Source: CAYLJO01 sp964383905 (GTDB lineage Bacteria > Acidobacteriota > Blastocatellia > Pyrinomonadales > Pyrinomonadaceae). From it: 35,624 nt of DNA. The DNA lies in the NCBI GenBank assembly GCA_964383905.1, contig CAYLJO010000040.1, positions 1 through 35,624 on the forward strand, written 5' to 3'. The notes beneath the pieces are model-generated. The model worked only from the letters and a program-made list of their open reading frames with translations. It searched no databases and had not been told where the DNA came from. Shown here piece after piece: positions 1 through 6,988 of the stretch (positions are counted from its first letter, which is position 1; each line of letters starts with the position of its first letter). A program made the position numbers and the translations under genes.

Positions 1-44
1 TAGGTTGCGCTCTAAAGATTAGATAATCAGGCGCGGGTGAATAT

Positions 45-61
45 GGCCTTATGCGCCTAAC
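45..61 (+). repeat. attC-like right-end box upstream of the first gene
   Basis: The tract TTATGCGCCT here recurs exactly at 2264-2273, inside the better supported attC-like site after the dioxygenase gene. At 47-53 it reads CTTATGC, a degenerate version of the integron R' box GTTRRRY. The next gene starts a few bases downstream, as is usual for integron cassettes. The other half of the site would lie outside the window, so this call rests on the shared tract alone. Confidence 0.25.
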
Positions 62-82
62 GTGAGTTTTAGAGATTCTGTG

Positions 83-544
83 ATGATCAGCTACGAGGTG
101 GAACTAAACAGAGAACGTATCTGCCGGGCAGGAGTCGGTGAGCACGGCTCCCTCGTCGCGGGCCTCAGGTGGCGAGGCCACCGCAGTCCATCTTTCCAGT
201 TGAGTGATCAGGAGGGCGTGATCCTCCAAGTCTGCGGGTTCGTCGAAGGTGAGCAGGGGACGGAGGAGGTCCTGGAGTGGGTCGAGTGTGGGCTGAGCGT
301 CGGCGACGAGGTGACCTTCAGAGTGGTCAGGGCGGGTGAAGCGGATGAGCCGGCTGAGCGCAGGGTGCGTGCGAAGAAGCCGTGCCCTGGTCCGAGTTGT
401 GCGATCTGCGGGCAGCGCTTTACTTCAGGCGTGAAGATGTTCGGTGGCAGGGGCGGAGGGCACGTCTGCGGCGAGTGCGTTGATCGGCTGAGCCGGTCAT
501 TGGCCAACGACCGGCCGCCAGATTTCGGCGGCAGCGCCGCATAA
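83..544 (+). CDS. Small protein with C-terminal ClpX-type C4 zinc finger
   Basis: A 153-residue protein from ATG 83; an in-frame GTG at 62 would add 7 residues, and neither start has a clear Shine-Dalgarno. The N-terminal ~100 residues are unrecognised, beta-rich and acidic. The C-terminus has CAIC (residues 106-109) and CGEC (129-132), spaced like the zinc-binding domain of ClpX, with a hydrophobic/Gly-rich tract between and V-D-R-L after the last Cys. The AAA+ part of ClpX is absent. By analogy with the ClpX finger, which binds adaptors and substrates, it may be a protein-interaction module. The stop codon lies inside an attC-like box, so the gene may be a cassette. Function unknown. Confidence 0.6.
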   Translation: MISYEVELNRERICRAGVGEHGSLVAGLRWRGHRSPSFQLSDQEGVILQVCGFVEGEQGTEEVLEWVECGLSVGDEVTFRVVRAGEADEPAERRVRAKKPCPGPSCAICGQRFTSGVKMFGGRGGGHVCGECVDRLSRSLANDRPPDFGGSAA

Positions 545-625
545 CAGGGGGTTGGGGGCCGACCAGCCATCAGCGGCCTCCTCAAGATGTGGTGTGCTGC
601 GGGCGCCTCAACCCGAGCGTTTGAC
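539..625 (+). repeat. Integron attC-like site 1
   Basis: GCATAAC at 539-545 resembles the R'' box (RYYYAAC) and contains the stop codon of the preceding gene, as often happens in cassettes. GTTTGAC at 619-625 is one base off the R' consensus GTTRRRY. Inside is a dyad: GGGTTG (549-554) pairs perfectly with CAACCC (609-614), and the adjacent GC-rich bases pair imperfectly. The 87-bp length is within the usual attC range. No integrase gene is in the window, so this is a structural inference. Confidence 0.45.
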
Positions 626-681
626 CGCTACTCGTGGCCCGCTGAGAGGAAACGAGCGCTTCGAAGTCGTATCCGAGGAGA

Positions 682-1230
682 ATGACGGCGATGAAACATG
701 ACGGACTTAATTTGGATGATGTGGTGGCGATTCTTGAGCGAACGCCCGCCAGCCTGAGCGCATTGCTCCAGGGCTTACCCGAGACGTGGGTCAGGGCAAC
801 GGAAGGCGCCTCCACCTGGTCGCCCTACGACGTGATCGGTCACCTCATCCATGGCGAGCGCACAGACTGGATCCCGCGGGCACGCCACATCATGGCAGGC
901 GAGACGCGACCGTTCGAACCGTTCGACCGAATGACCCAGTTTACCGAGAGCCAGGGCAAGCGCCTGGGTGAATTGCTGGCGACCTTTGCGAAACTTCGGC
1001 GAGAGAATGTCGCTCAGCTTGTGGGGATGAATCTGACGGGGGAGGACCTTGGTCGCCGGGGGCTGCATCCTGAACTCGGGGAGGTCACACTCGGGCAACT
1101 GCTGGCGACGTGGGTGGTGCACGACCTGGACCACGTGGCGCAGATAGCGCGGACGATGGCGAAGGTGTACAGCGAGGCAACGGGGCCTTGGAGCGCTTAT
1201 CTTTCGATCTTGCGGGACCGTCAACGATAG
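682..1230 (+). CDS. DinB-family (DinB/YfiT-like four-helix) protein
   Basis: A 182-residue cytoplasmic protein with the DinB_2 pattern. The metal triad looks like His54 (VIGHLIHGE), His147 and His151 (HDLDH). A strong Shine-Dalgarno (GAGGAG) lies just before ATG 682. Members of this fold bind a divalent metal and include thiol-S-transferases for bacillithiol or mycothiol and damage-inducible proteins of unknown role; the substrate cannot be read here. It lies between two attC-like sites and faces the same way as both flanking genes, consistent with an independent cassette. Confidence 0.8.
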   Translation: MTAMKHDGLNLDDVVAILERTPASLSALLQGLPETWVRATEGASTWSPYDVIGHLIHGERTDWIPRARHIMAGETRPFEPFDRMTQFTESQGKRLGELLATFAKLRRENVAQLVGMNLTGEDLGRRGLHPELGEVTLGQLLATWVVHDLDHVAQIARTMAKVYSEATGPWSAYLSILRDRQR

Positions 1231-1335
1231 AGGGCTTGGAAGATGGCGCGGTCGAACTAGCGGTGGCGCCGGGGCCGGCGCCCATATGGGCTCAGCCTTC
1301 GTCTAGTGCCGCCGCGCCGGCGCGGTGAACCTTGC

Positions 1336-1408
1336 GCCCAACCACGCAATGAAGCCGGCTGCCACGAAGGGGTATTCTAAAGATGAGGATTCGTGCGGCA
1401 GCTTAAGT
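1336..1408 (+). repeat. Integron attC-like site 2
   Basis: GCCCAAC at 1336-1342 is a perfect R'' box (RYYYAAC). Downstream, CTGCC plus ACGAA (1359-1368) pair with TTCGT (1390-1394) and GGCAG (1397-1401), leaving two unpaired bases, which resembles the extrahelical bases of folded attC sites. The expected R' box is poor (CTTAAGT at 1402-1408, first base mismatched). It sits between the DinB gene and the dioxygenase gene. Confidence 0.35.
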
Positions 1409-1476
1409 CGCCGTCCGCTGTGGACGTCAAATTGATGCAGGAAGACAGAAACAATAGAAAGTCCGGCAGAGTTTAA

Positions 1477-2148
1477 ATGATTATGCAAAACGCTCATCCT
1501 ACATTGACACGCCGTCATTTCCTGCACAGTACCGGTCTCGCCGCCAGCTTCTTCGCCGTCCGCGGTGCGTTCGCCGAAGAGTTGATGCAGGAGACAGCCT
1601 GGGTGGAGGAAGGGCCCTTCTATCCCCGCAAGCTCCCACTAGACACCGACAACGACCTGCTGATCATCAACGACTCGATCACGCCCGCCGTAGGAGAGAT
1701 TACGCACCTCGGCGGCCGCCTGCTCGACGCCAGGGGCGAGCCGGTCAGGAACGCCGTGATCGAAATCTGGCAGGTCGACCACAACTCTGTCTACCTGCAA
1801 GAGCGCGGCTCAAAGAAGAACTTCGACGCGAATTTCCAGGGTTTCGGGCGCTTTCTGACCGGGTCGAGCGGCGAGTATTACTTTCGCACGATCAAGCCGG
1901 TGCGTTATCCTGGCCGCCTCGCGCCGCATATCCACTTCAAGATCAAGATACGTGGGGGCGTCCCTTGGACTACTCAACTCTATATCAAGGGGTATCCCGA
2001 TAACCTGCGGGATGGCATCTATCGAGGCATTGGCGACGCGAAAGCCCAAGAGTCTGTGACCGTGGATTTCGTGCCCGTCAAAGATTCTCGCATTGGCGAA
2101 CTTGCGGTAGGGTTCGACATCGTACTCGGCTCTGAACAGAAGGGCTGA
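1477..2148 (+). CDS. Tat-exported intradiol ring-cleavage dioxygenase family protein
   Basis: A 223-residue protein. The N-terminus has a twin-arginine signal (RRHFL at 12-16, hydrophobic stretch, cleavage near AFA at 31-33), so it should be exported folded. The mature part opens with the family signature EGPFYP (45-50). Fe(III) ligands are visible as Tyr106, Tyr144 (VRYPG), His151 and His153 (PHIHF), matching the Tyr-Tyr-His-His set of protocatechuate and catechol dioxygenases. It is single-domain; no beta-ketoadipate genes are nearby, so an aromatic catabolic role is not supported by context. Exported members of this family are common and mostly uncharacterised. The flanking attC-like sites suggest mobility. 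ATG 1477 has no good ribosome site; ATG 1483 is an alternative. Confidence 0.88.
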   Translation: MIMQNAHPTLTRRHFLHSTGLAASFFAVRGAFAEELMQETAWVEEGPFYPRKLPLDTDNDLLIINDSITPAVGEITHLGGRLLDARGEPVRNAVIEIWQVDHNSVYLQERGSKKNFDANFQGFGRFLTGSSGEYYFRTIKPVRYPGRLAPHIHFKIKIRGGVPWTTQLYIKGYPDNLRDGIYRGIGDAKAQESVTVDFVPVKDSRIGELAVGFDIVLGSEQKG

Positions 2149-2186
2149 CGCATTAAGGCAAGAACACTCAGTGGCGCAACCCCCAC

Positions 2187-2269
2187 GCCCAACAGTAATC
2201 CGACCGGACGCGAACCAAATTGAACCTTGTTGGTCAGGAACTCACCCGCCGGTCAATCTCGCGTTATGC
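2187..2269 (+). repeat. Integron attC-like site 3 (end of array?)
   Basis: GCCCAAC (2187-2193, perfect R'') and GTTATGC (2263-2269, R' with one mismatch, the same form as in Vibrio superintegron repeats) enclose nested dyads: GACCGG (2202-2207) with CCGGTC (2249-2254), and ACCAA (2214-2218) with TTGGT (2230-2234). The 83-bp length fits attC. The pyr genes begin downstream, so this would be the distal array boundary. Confidence 0.45.
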
Positions 2270-2383
2270 GCCTTTCCTCTTATGAAGAGGCCCCTTGTTT
2301 GAAGCATAAGGATTACGCGCCGGAAAACTTATGTTAAGAATCACGAATCTATCCGTATCTTCCTTTGGCCTGTGGCTCTGTGA

Positions 2384-2389
2384 TAGTAT
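2384..2389 (+). promoter_or_regulatory. Possible pyrR -10 element (leaderless start)
   Basis: TAGTAT lies 8 bp before the conserved ATG of pyrR at 2398, and no Shine-Dalgarno is visible. This spacing would place the transcript start at or near the start codon. No good -35 is present. Just upstream, CCTCTT (2276-2281) and AAGAGG (2285-2290) form a small hairpin. Confidence 0.3.
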
Positions 2390-2397
2390 CCGCGCCG

Positions 2398-2964
2398 ATG
2401 GAATTTGTGGAGAAAGCGCGGATCATGGACGGCGCGCGCATCAATCGCGCGTTGTCGCGCCTCGCTTCCGAGATCGTCGAAGAGAATCACGGCGCGGGCG
2501 ACCTCTACCTTGTCGGTATCAGAAGGCGCGGCGTGCCTCTGGCCGAACGCATGGCGGACAGGATCGCCGATCTTGAAGGTGAGCGTCCGCCCGTCGGCAT
2601 TCTTGATATCACGCTCTACCGTGATGACCTTTCAACGGTCGGCGCTAACCCGGTCGTCAACCGCACGGAACTTCCCGGCGACATCAGGAACCGCAATATC
2701 GTCCTCATTGACGATGTGCTTTATACCGGCCGGACGATCCGCGCGGCGCTCGATCAGTTAATAGACTTCGGCCGCCCGCGCCGCGTCCAACTCGCGGTGC
2801 TGATAGACCGAGGCAAAGAGCATCGCGAGTTGCCGATCCAAGCCGATTACATCGGCAAAATTGTGCCGACAAAAAAGAGCGAGATTATCAAAGTAATGCT
2901 CACTGAATTTGATGAAGACGAAGGCGTCGCAATTGTCGAGCGACCGGCGACGGAAATTTCCTGA
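2398..2964 (+). CDS. pyrR: Bifunctional pyr operon regulator / uracil phosphoribosyltransferase PyrR
   Basis: A 188-residue type-I phosphoribosyltransferase. ATG 2398 was chosen because PyrR proteins begin with a short lead into EKARIMD, seen here; an in-frame GTG at 2365 would add residues that do not match the family. The PRPP-binding loop reads LIDDVLYTGRT. PyrR converts uracil plus PRPP to UMP and, in Gram-positives, binds pyr mRNA with UMP to force termination. It is the first gene of a pyrR-pyrB-pyrC block, and a strong terminator hairpin begins two bases after its stop codon, which fits autoregulated attenuation. RNA binding by this homologue is inferred. Confidence 0.93.
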   Translation: MEFVEKARIMDGARINRALSRLASEIVEENHGAGDLYLVGIRRRGVPLAERMADRIADLEGERPPVGILDITLYRDDLSTVGANPVVNRTELPGDIRNRNIVLIDDVLYTGRTIRAALDQLIDFGRPRRVQLAVLIDRGKEHRELPIQADYIGKIVPTKKSEIIKVMLTEFDEDEGVAIVERPATEIS

Positions 2965-2965
2965 G

Positions 2966-2989
2966 GCGGCCAGCAGTGGCCGCTTTTTT
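2966..2989 (+). terminator. Intrinsic terminator / probable attenuator between pyrR and pyrB
   Basis: A perfect 7-bp stem (GCGGCCA at 2966-2972 with TGGCCGC at 2977-2983), 4-base loop and six Ts. It begins two bases after the pyrR stop and lies 57 bases before the pyrB start, so read-through is needed to express pyrB and pyrC unless another promoter exists. Position and strength match PyrR-controlled attenuators. I did not find a clear PyrR-binding consensus or anti-terminator. Confidence 0.8.
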
Positions 2990-3046
2990 GTTGTTCAGGA
3001 AAGCGTTGACGGCAGGTACCATCCTGTCTATGAGACGGTAAACGAG

Positions 3047-4069
3047 ATGAACAAGACGCCTCGACAATCTTTTGCGCGTAAACATTTGCTCGGCATACGC
3101 GACCTCTCGGCGGACGAGATCGTCTATATACTCGACACCGCGGAATCTTTCCGTGACATCTCGCGCCGCGAGATCAAGAAAGTTCCGACCCTGCGGGGCC
3201 GTACCGTCATCAACCTTTTCTTCGAGCCCTCGACGCGGACGCGCACATCATTCGAGATCGCGGCAAAGCGCCTGTCCGCCGACGCCATTAACATCAGCGC
3301 TTCCACTTCAAGCGTGACTAAAGGCGAGACGCTGCTCGACACGGCGCGTAATCTCGAAGCGATGTCTCCCGACTGCATCGTCATTCGCCACTCGTCTTCA
3401 GGCGCCCCACATCAGCTCGCCCGCATTTGCCGTGCCGGCATCGTCAACGCCGGTGACGGCGCGCACGAGCACCCGACCCAGGCGCTGCTTGATGCCCTGA
3501 CCATACGCGAACATAAGGGCCGGCTGGCGGGCCTTGAAGTGGCGATCATCGGCGACATCCTTCATTCCCGCGTGGCGCGCTCAAACGTGCACCTCCTGAC
3601 AAAGCTCGGGTCTCGCGTGCGCCTCGCCGGGCCGGGCACGCTCGTGCCGGCGGATTTCGCCGAGCTTGTCGATCGTGGGCTGCGGCTCGAACGCCGCATC
3701 GAGGAGGCGATAGACGGCGCGGACGTTGTGATGGTTCTACGCATTCAGCGCGAGCGGCAGGACGCGGCGTATTTCCCCTCCATGCGCGAATACGCCGTGC
3801 ATTACGGTCTGCGGTTGGAGCACTTAGAGAGGGCCGCGCCTGACGCCATCGTGATGCACCCGGGGCCGATCAACAGGGGCATCGAGATCGCATCCAATGT
3901 CGCCGACGGCGCGCGCTCGCTAATATTGGATCAGGTCGCCAACGGCCTTGCCGTGCGCATGGCCGTGCTCTACCTATTGGCCGGTGGGGCGCGCCTCGAT
4001 ATCGATGCGCGCGACGTCGCACCGTCCCCTCAAAAGGGAAAAAAGAACGGGGTCCGGAATAAGAGATGA
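3047..4069 (+). CDS. pyrB: Aspartate carbamoyltransferase catalytic subunit
   Basis: A 340-residue ATCase that joins carbamoyl phosphate and aspartate to N-carbamoylaspartate, the committed step of UMP synthesis. The carbamoyl-phosphate loop STRTRTSF is at 62-69, HPTQALLD lies mid-protein, and the aspartate-domain HPGPINRG is near the C-terminus. ATG 3047 is chosen because the family N-terminus (HLLGIRDLS) follows at once; upstream in-frame sequence overlaps pyrR and the terminator. A three-codon reading frame (Met-Arg-Arg-stop, 3030-3041) ends just before the start. The gene overlaps pyrC by ATGA. No pyrI is present. Confidence 0.95.
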   Translation: MNKTPRQSFARKHLLGIRDLSADEIVYILDTAESFRDISRREIKKVPTLRGRTVINLFFEPSTRTRTSFEIAAKRLSADAINISASTSSVTKGETLLDTARNLEAMSPDCIVIRHSSSGAPHQLARICRAGIVNAGDGAHEHPTQALLDALTIREHKGRLAGLEVAIIGDILHSRVARSNVHLLTKLGSRVRLAGPGTLVPADFAELVDRGLRLERRIEEAIDGADVVMVLRIQRERQDAAYFPSMREYAVHYGLRLEHLERAAPDAIVMHPGPINRGIEIASNVADGARSLILDQVANGLAVRMAVLYLLAGGARLDIDARDVAPSPQKGKKNGVRNKR

Positions 4070-5400
4070 GATTGCTGATCGCGAACGGTTATGTTGTTGA
4101 CCCGTCGCAGCGACAGAACAGTGGCAAGGATCTGCTGATCGAGGACGGCCGCGTCGCCGGGTTGCTTGACCGGAGCGAAGCCGCGCCGGAGGGGGCCGAA
4201 ATCTTTGACGCGACCGGACTCGTTGTTGCGCCAGGTTTCATAGACCTTCATACGCACCTGCGCGAACCCGGTCATGAGTACAAAGAGACGATCGCGAGTG
4301 GCGCGGCGGCGGCCGTCGCCGGCGGGTGGACCAGCGTGTGCGCCATGCCGAACACCGATCCGGTCAACGATAGCCCCGCCGTCACGCGCTTCATTATCGA
4401 GCAGGCGGAGCGGGCCGGGCTGGCAAACGTATTCCCCGTCGGCTCAATCACGAAGGAAACCAAGGGTACTGAGCTGGCGGAGATGGGCGAAATGAAACGC
4501 GCCGGGATCGTCGCCGTCTCTGATGACGGACGGTCGGTCCCGACGGCGGGCATGATGCGCCGCGCGATGGAGTATGCCCGAGGGTTTGACCTGCCGGTAG
4601 TAGACCATTGTGAAGACCGCTCGCTGGCCGCGGGCGGCGTGATGCACGAAGGTAGGTGGTCGCTGCTGCTCGGCTTACGCGGAATACCCGCCGCGGCTGA
4701 AGAGTTGGACGCGGCGCGCGACCTGTTGCTGGCCCGGTTGACCGGCACCCGCGTTCATCTGGCGCACGTCTCCACCCGTGGCGCTCTTGAGGCCGTCCGC
4801 CGCGCCAAGGAGCGTGGGCTTCAGGTCACCTGCGAAGTCGCGCCACACCACTGGACGCTGACTGACGAAGCGGTGGAAAACTATGATACGAACACGAAAA
4901 TGAACCCGCCTTTGCGTAGCCGCGATCACGTTGCGGCGATCATCGAAGGATTACGCGATGGCACGATCGACGCGATTGCGACCGATCATGCGCCGCACCA
5001 CGCGGATGAAAAATCTCTTGAATTTGACCACGCGCCGTTCGGGATCACGGGTCTGGAGACGGCCGTCGGCCTCGCGCTTGACCGACTGGTGCATGAAGGC
5101 ACGATTAGTCTGGAGCGGCTGGTGGAGTTGTGTTCGGTAAATCCCGCGCGGATTTTCAATCTGGAGGATCGGGGGACGCTGCGTAGAAACGCGTGGGGCG
5201 ATGTGACTATTCTTGATCCCGACCTGCGCTGGACGTTTGACGCCGCGCGCTCGAAATCTAAAAGTCGTAATACCCCCTTTGACGGATGGACCATGCGCGG
5301 CGCGGCGGTCGCTACAATCGTCGCCGGACGCGTCCTTTATCGCCACCCGGAATTGGACCACCGCAGGGAAGAGGCCCAGAGTAGGACGATAGTGAAATAA
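4066..5400 (+). CDS. pyrC: Dihydroorotase, class I
   Basis: A 444-residue amidohydrolase that cyclises carbamoyl-aspartate to dihydroorotate. The zinc site motif DLHTH is at 60-64, CEVAPHH is in the middle and ATDHAPHH near residue 305 gives the catalytic Asp. Length and motifs fit the class-I (long) dihydroorotases that often pair with PyrB. Its start overlaps the pyrB stop (ATGA), implying translational coupling and co-expression downstream of the pyrR attenuator. The remaining UMP genes (pyrD, pyrE, pyrF) are not in the window. Confidence 0.95.
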   Translation: MRLLIANGYVVDPSQRQNSGKDLLIEDGRVAGLLDRSEAAPEGAEIFDATGLVVAPGFIDLHTHLREPGHEYKETIASGAAAAVAGGWTSVCAMPNTDPVNDSPAVTRFIIEQAERAGLANVFPVGSITKETKGTELAEMGEMKRAGIVAVSDDGRSVPTAGMMRRAMEYARGFDLPVVDHCEDRSLAAGGVMHEGRWSLLLGLRGIPAAAEELDAARDLLLARLTGTRVHLAHVSTRGALEAVRRAKERGLQVTCEVAPHHWTLTDEAVENYDTNTKMNPPLRSRDHVAAIIEGLRDGTIDAIATDHAPHHADEKSLEFDHAPFGITGLETAVGLALDRLVHEGTISLERLVELCSVNPARIFNLEDRGTLRRNAWGDVTILDPDLRWTFDAARSKSKSRNTPFDGWTMRGAAVATIVAGRVLYRHPELDHRREEAQSRTIVK

Positions 5401-5534
5401 CCGTTAGACTTCTCTCATATCGGTTCTATTGCCACCCCTCCGCCGCAGCAACAAGAGCGGTGACAATAGTAGGTATGGAGGAGTCATCATTAATCGGCGG
5501 GGAGCTGCTACCATCAATCCTGAATCCTTTTAAG

Positions 5535-5614
5535 CTTTCCCTCTGTGCCCCTCTGTGTCCTCTGTGGTTCAGATCGCCTCTCTCCATACATCCAAGTGAG
5601 ATATGCTCTAAGAG
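5535..5614 (+). repeat. Dispersed repeat, copy 1 (CTCTGTG element)
   Basis: Begins with a run of CTCTGTG-type heptamers and continues into GGTTCAGATCG and a TCCATACA-CCAAGTG stretch. The last 48 bases match 22782-22829 at about 40 of 48 positions by eye, same strand. No start codon, frame or repeat ends are evident. The surrounding 5401-5837 has no gene I can support. Confidence 0.6.
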
Positions 5615-5666
5615 TTTCGACAAATTCTATCAATACTGATCCGTAAAGCAGATTAACGCAAGAGAA

Positions 5667-5696
5667 ACCCGCTGCGCTCTCCCCTTCGCAGCGGGT
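5667..5696. repeat. Hairpin with CTCTCCCCTT loop, copy 1
   Basis: ACCCGCTGCG (5667-5676) pairs perfectly with CGCAGCGGGT (5687-5696) around the 10-base loop CTCTCCCCTT. No T-run follows on either strand, so it is not a classic terminator. It lies between the convergent pyrC and the minus-strand glycine-zipper gene. Confidence 0.7.
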
Positions 5697-5762
5697 CTCT
5701 CTGCGCGGTCGCTCACTTACGTAATAACAGGGGCGACCGATCTCGTAGAACTGCTGTTGGAA

Positions 5763-5794
5763 GCCCGCCCGCGCTCTCCCCTTCGCCGGCGGGC
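5763..5794. repeat. Hairpin with CTCTCCCCTT loop, copy 2
   Basis: GCCCGCC (5763-5769) pairs with GGCGGGC (5788-5794); three further inner pairs enclose the same loop, CTCTCCCCTT, as the hairpin 96 bases upstream. The stems differ and the loop is identical, which suggests a REP-like family conserved in its loop. It may also serve as a transcription stop for the convergent genes. Confidence 0.65.
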
Positions 5795-5837
5795 CTCCTT
5801 CGCACCGACAACCGCGAGGTCGTCGATCTTTAAGATC

Positions 5838-6563
5838 CTAGCGAACATTCGCCGCGGGCAGCGCGATGTTCTGGTTGAGCACAACGCCAAACTCCGTGCC
5901 CGGTTTAACCACCGCCTCATGGCCCTTTGAAAGATAAGCGCCCGCCGCTCCAATACCCGCGCCTACCCCGGCGCCGATGCCCGCGCCTTTGCCGCCACCG
6001 GCGATGGCACCGATCAGCGCGCCCGTTGTCGCGCCGCCGCCGATAAAGACCACATTGCGCTTCGCCGCCGACCTGCCCGAAACCTCACTCTCGCGGTCGG
6101 CTTTGGCCGTCTGGCTCGAGAATTCAGTGAGCGACCCATTGATCGCGCGTGCCATACCATTGGGCAGCCGTAGCGAGATGAAGCTGACGCCTACTGTGCC
6201 CGCCCTGCTCCTGCTCGCGGCCCGCCGCACCTGCGTCACACGGCCGGTGATAGTGCTCCCTGCCGGTATCACCTCCACGCCGTCCGCATAAACCGGATCG
6301 ACGGTCGTCGTGGTGAAACGATCACCGATACGCGCCGTTTCTGAGTTGAGCTGCTCATTCACCCGCACACGAATCGTTTGGCCCGCGCTGACCGTGTGGT
6401 AGTTAGCCGGCGCCGCCTTGACGACCGAGCGTGAACGCTTACGTAAGGACGGGCGGCGGCGTGTTTGTGCAAATGCCGGAAGAATACCGCCCACGACAAT
6501 TGCCAATAGAACAAGAAGGCTAAGGACGTGTTTTGCTGGCTTGCTGCCGATTTGAATAATCAT
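5838..6563 (-). CDS. Secreted glycine-zipper protein of unknown function
   Basis: A 241-residue protein with a Sec signal peptide (hydrophobic 12-27, cleavage near AFA-Q at 31-33) and an Arg/Lys-rich segment after it. Residues ~58-115 form a beta-rich region (QTIRVRVNEQLNS, GDRFTTTTVDP, VIPAGSTITGRV) of a type common in exported proteins. Residues ~175-215 are a Gly/Ala zipper (GGGATTGALIGAIAGG and repeats), the kind that inserts in or packs against the outer membrane. The C-terminus returns to a beta-like stretch. It is probably a periplasmic or outer-membrane envelope protein. The gene converges on pyrC and has no operon partner. Confidence 0.75.
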   Translation of the reverse strand: MIIQIGSKPAKHVLSLLVLLAIVVGGILPAFAQTRRRPSLRKRSRSVVKAAPANYHTVSAGQTIRVRVNEQLNSETARIGDRFTTTTVDPVYADGVEVIPAGSTITGRVTQVRRAASRSRAGTVGVSFISLRLPNGMARAINGSLTEFSSQTAKADRESEVSGRSAAKRNVVFIGGGATTGALIGAIAGGGKGAGIGAGVGAGIGAAGAYLSKGHEAVVKPGTEFGVVLNQNIALPAANVR

Positions 6564-6988
6564 CTAATCCTCCGCCTTTTGCGCGCCCTTGCGATCAACC
6601 ACGAATTTATCCACAATGTGACACGTCACTAATATCTCGAGCAACGTGCGTGCCACTACGCATGACATTCAGTCTGATCCCGTAAACCTAAACCTTTCAG
6701 TGGTTTTGCCGAAGATGAGGCGGGGCGCGGAGAACAAATTTACAACAATTTAATAGACCATGTGCGTGAGCGTGTGGCCACTTTGCACGATATGGTGTGG
6801 GGGGGTTGCCGGTGTTAAAAGCGGGGTATCAATTGCACTTTTAATTTGATGTGTCCGCCATTTACCAAAAGCGGTTTCGCCGCGTGGCAATAGTTCTTGG
6901 TTTCCTCTGCATCCTCAGCGTCCTGCGGCGGTTCAACTTTTGGTCGCGGCTCTGCTGCTTATCAGCCCTCTCTTCTCGACACTCTCCT
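6564..6988. other. Intergenic region with degenerate repeat and lone DnaA-box match
   Basis: No gene is supported. It contains an exact TTATCCACA (6607-6615), a single DnaA-box match without clustering, and a poly-G tract near 6800. At 6897-6937 there is a CCTCTGC/CCTCAGCG/CCTGCGG-type tract resembling, in degenerate form, the CTCTGTG element at 5535. The promoter of the 5838-6563 gene should lie at its left end, but I see no convincing -35/-10 pair. Confidence 0.4.

Noticed and set aside
1..61. Complete attC-like site at the left edge
   Set aside because: GTTGCGC (4-10) and GCCTAAC (55-61) are in the wrong order for one site; only the right-end box similarity is kept, at low confidence.
208..585. 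Minus-strand frame opposite the zinc-finger gene
   Set aside because: The plus-strand frame carries the conserved Cys pairs; the antisense frame is Pro/Ser-rich without motifs.
6607..6615. Exact DnaA-box TTATCCACA
   Set aside because: A single match, with no cluster, AT-rich unwinding region or dnaA/dnaN nearby; not evidence of an origin.
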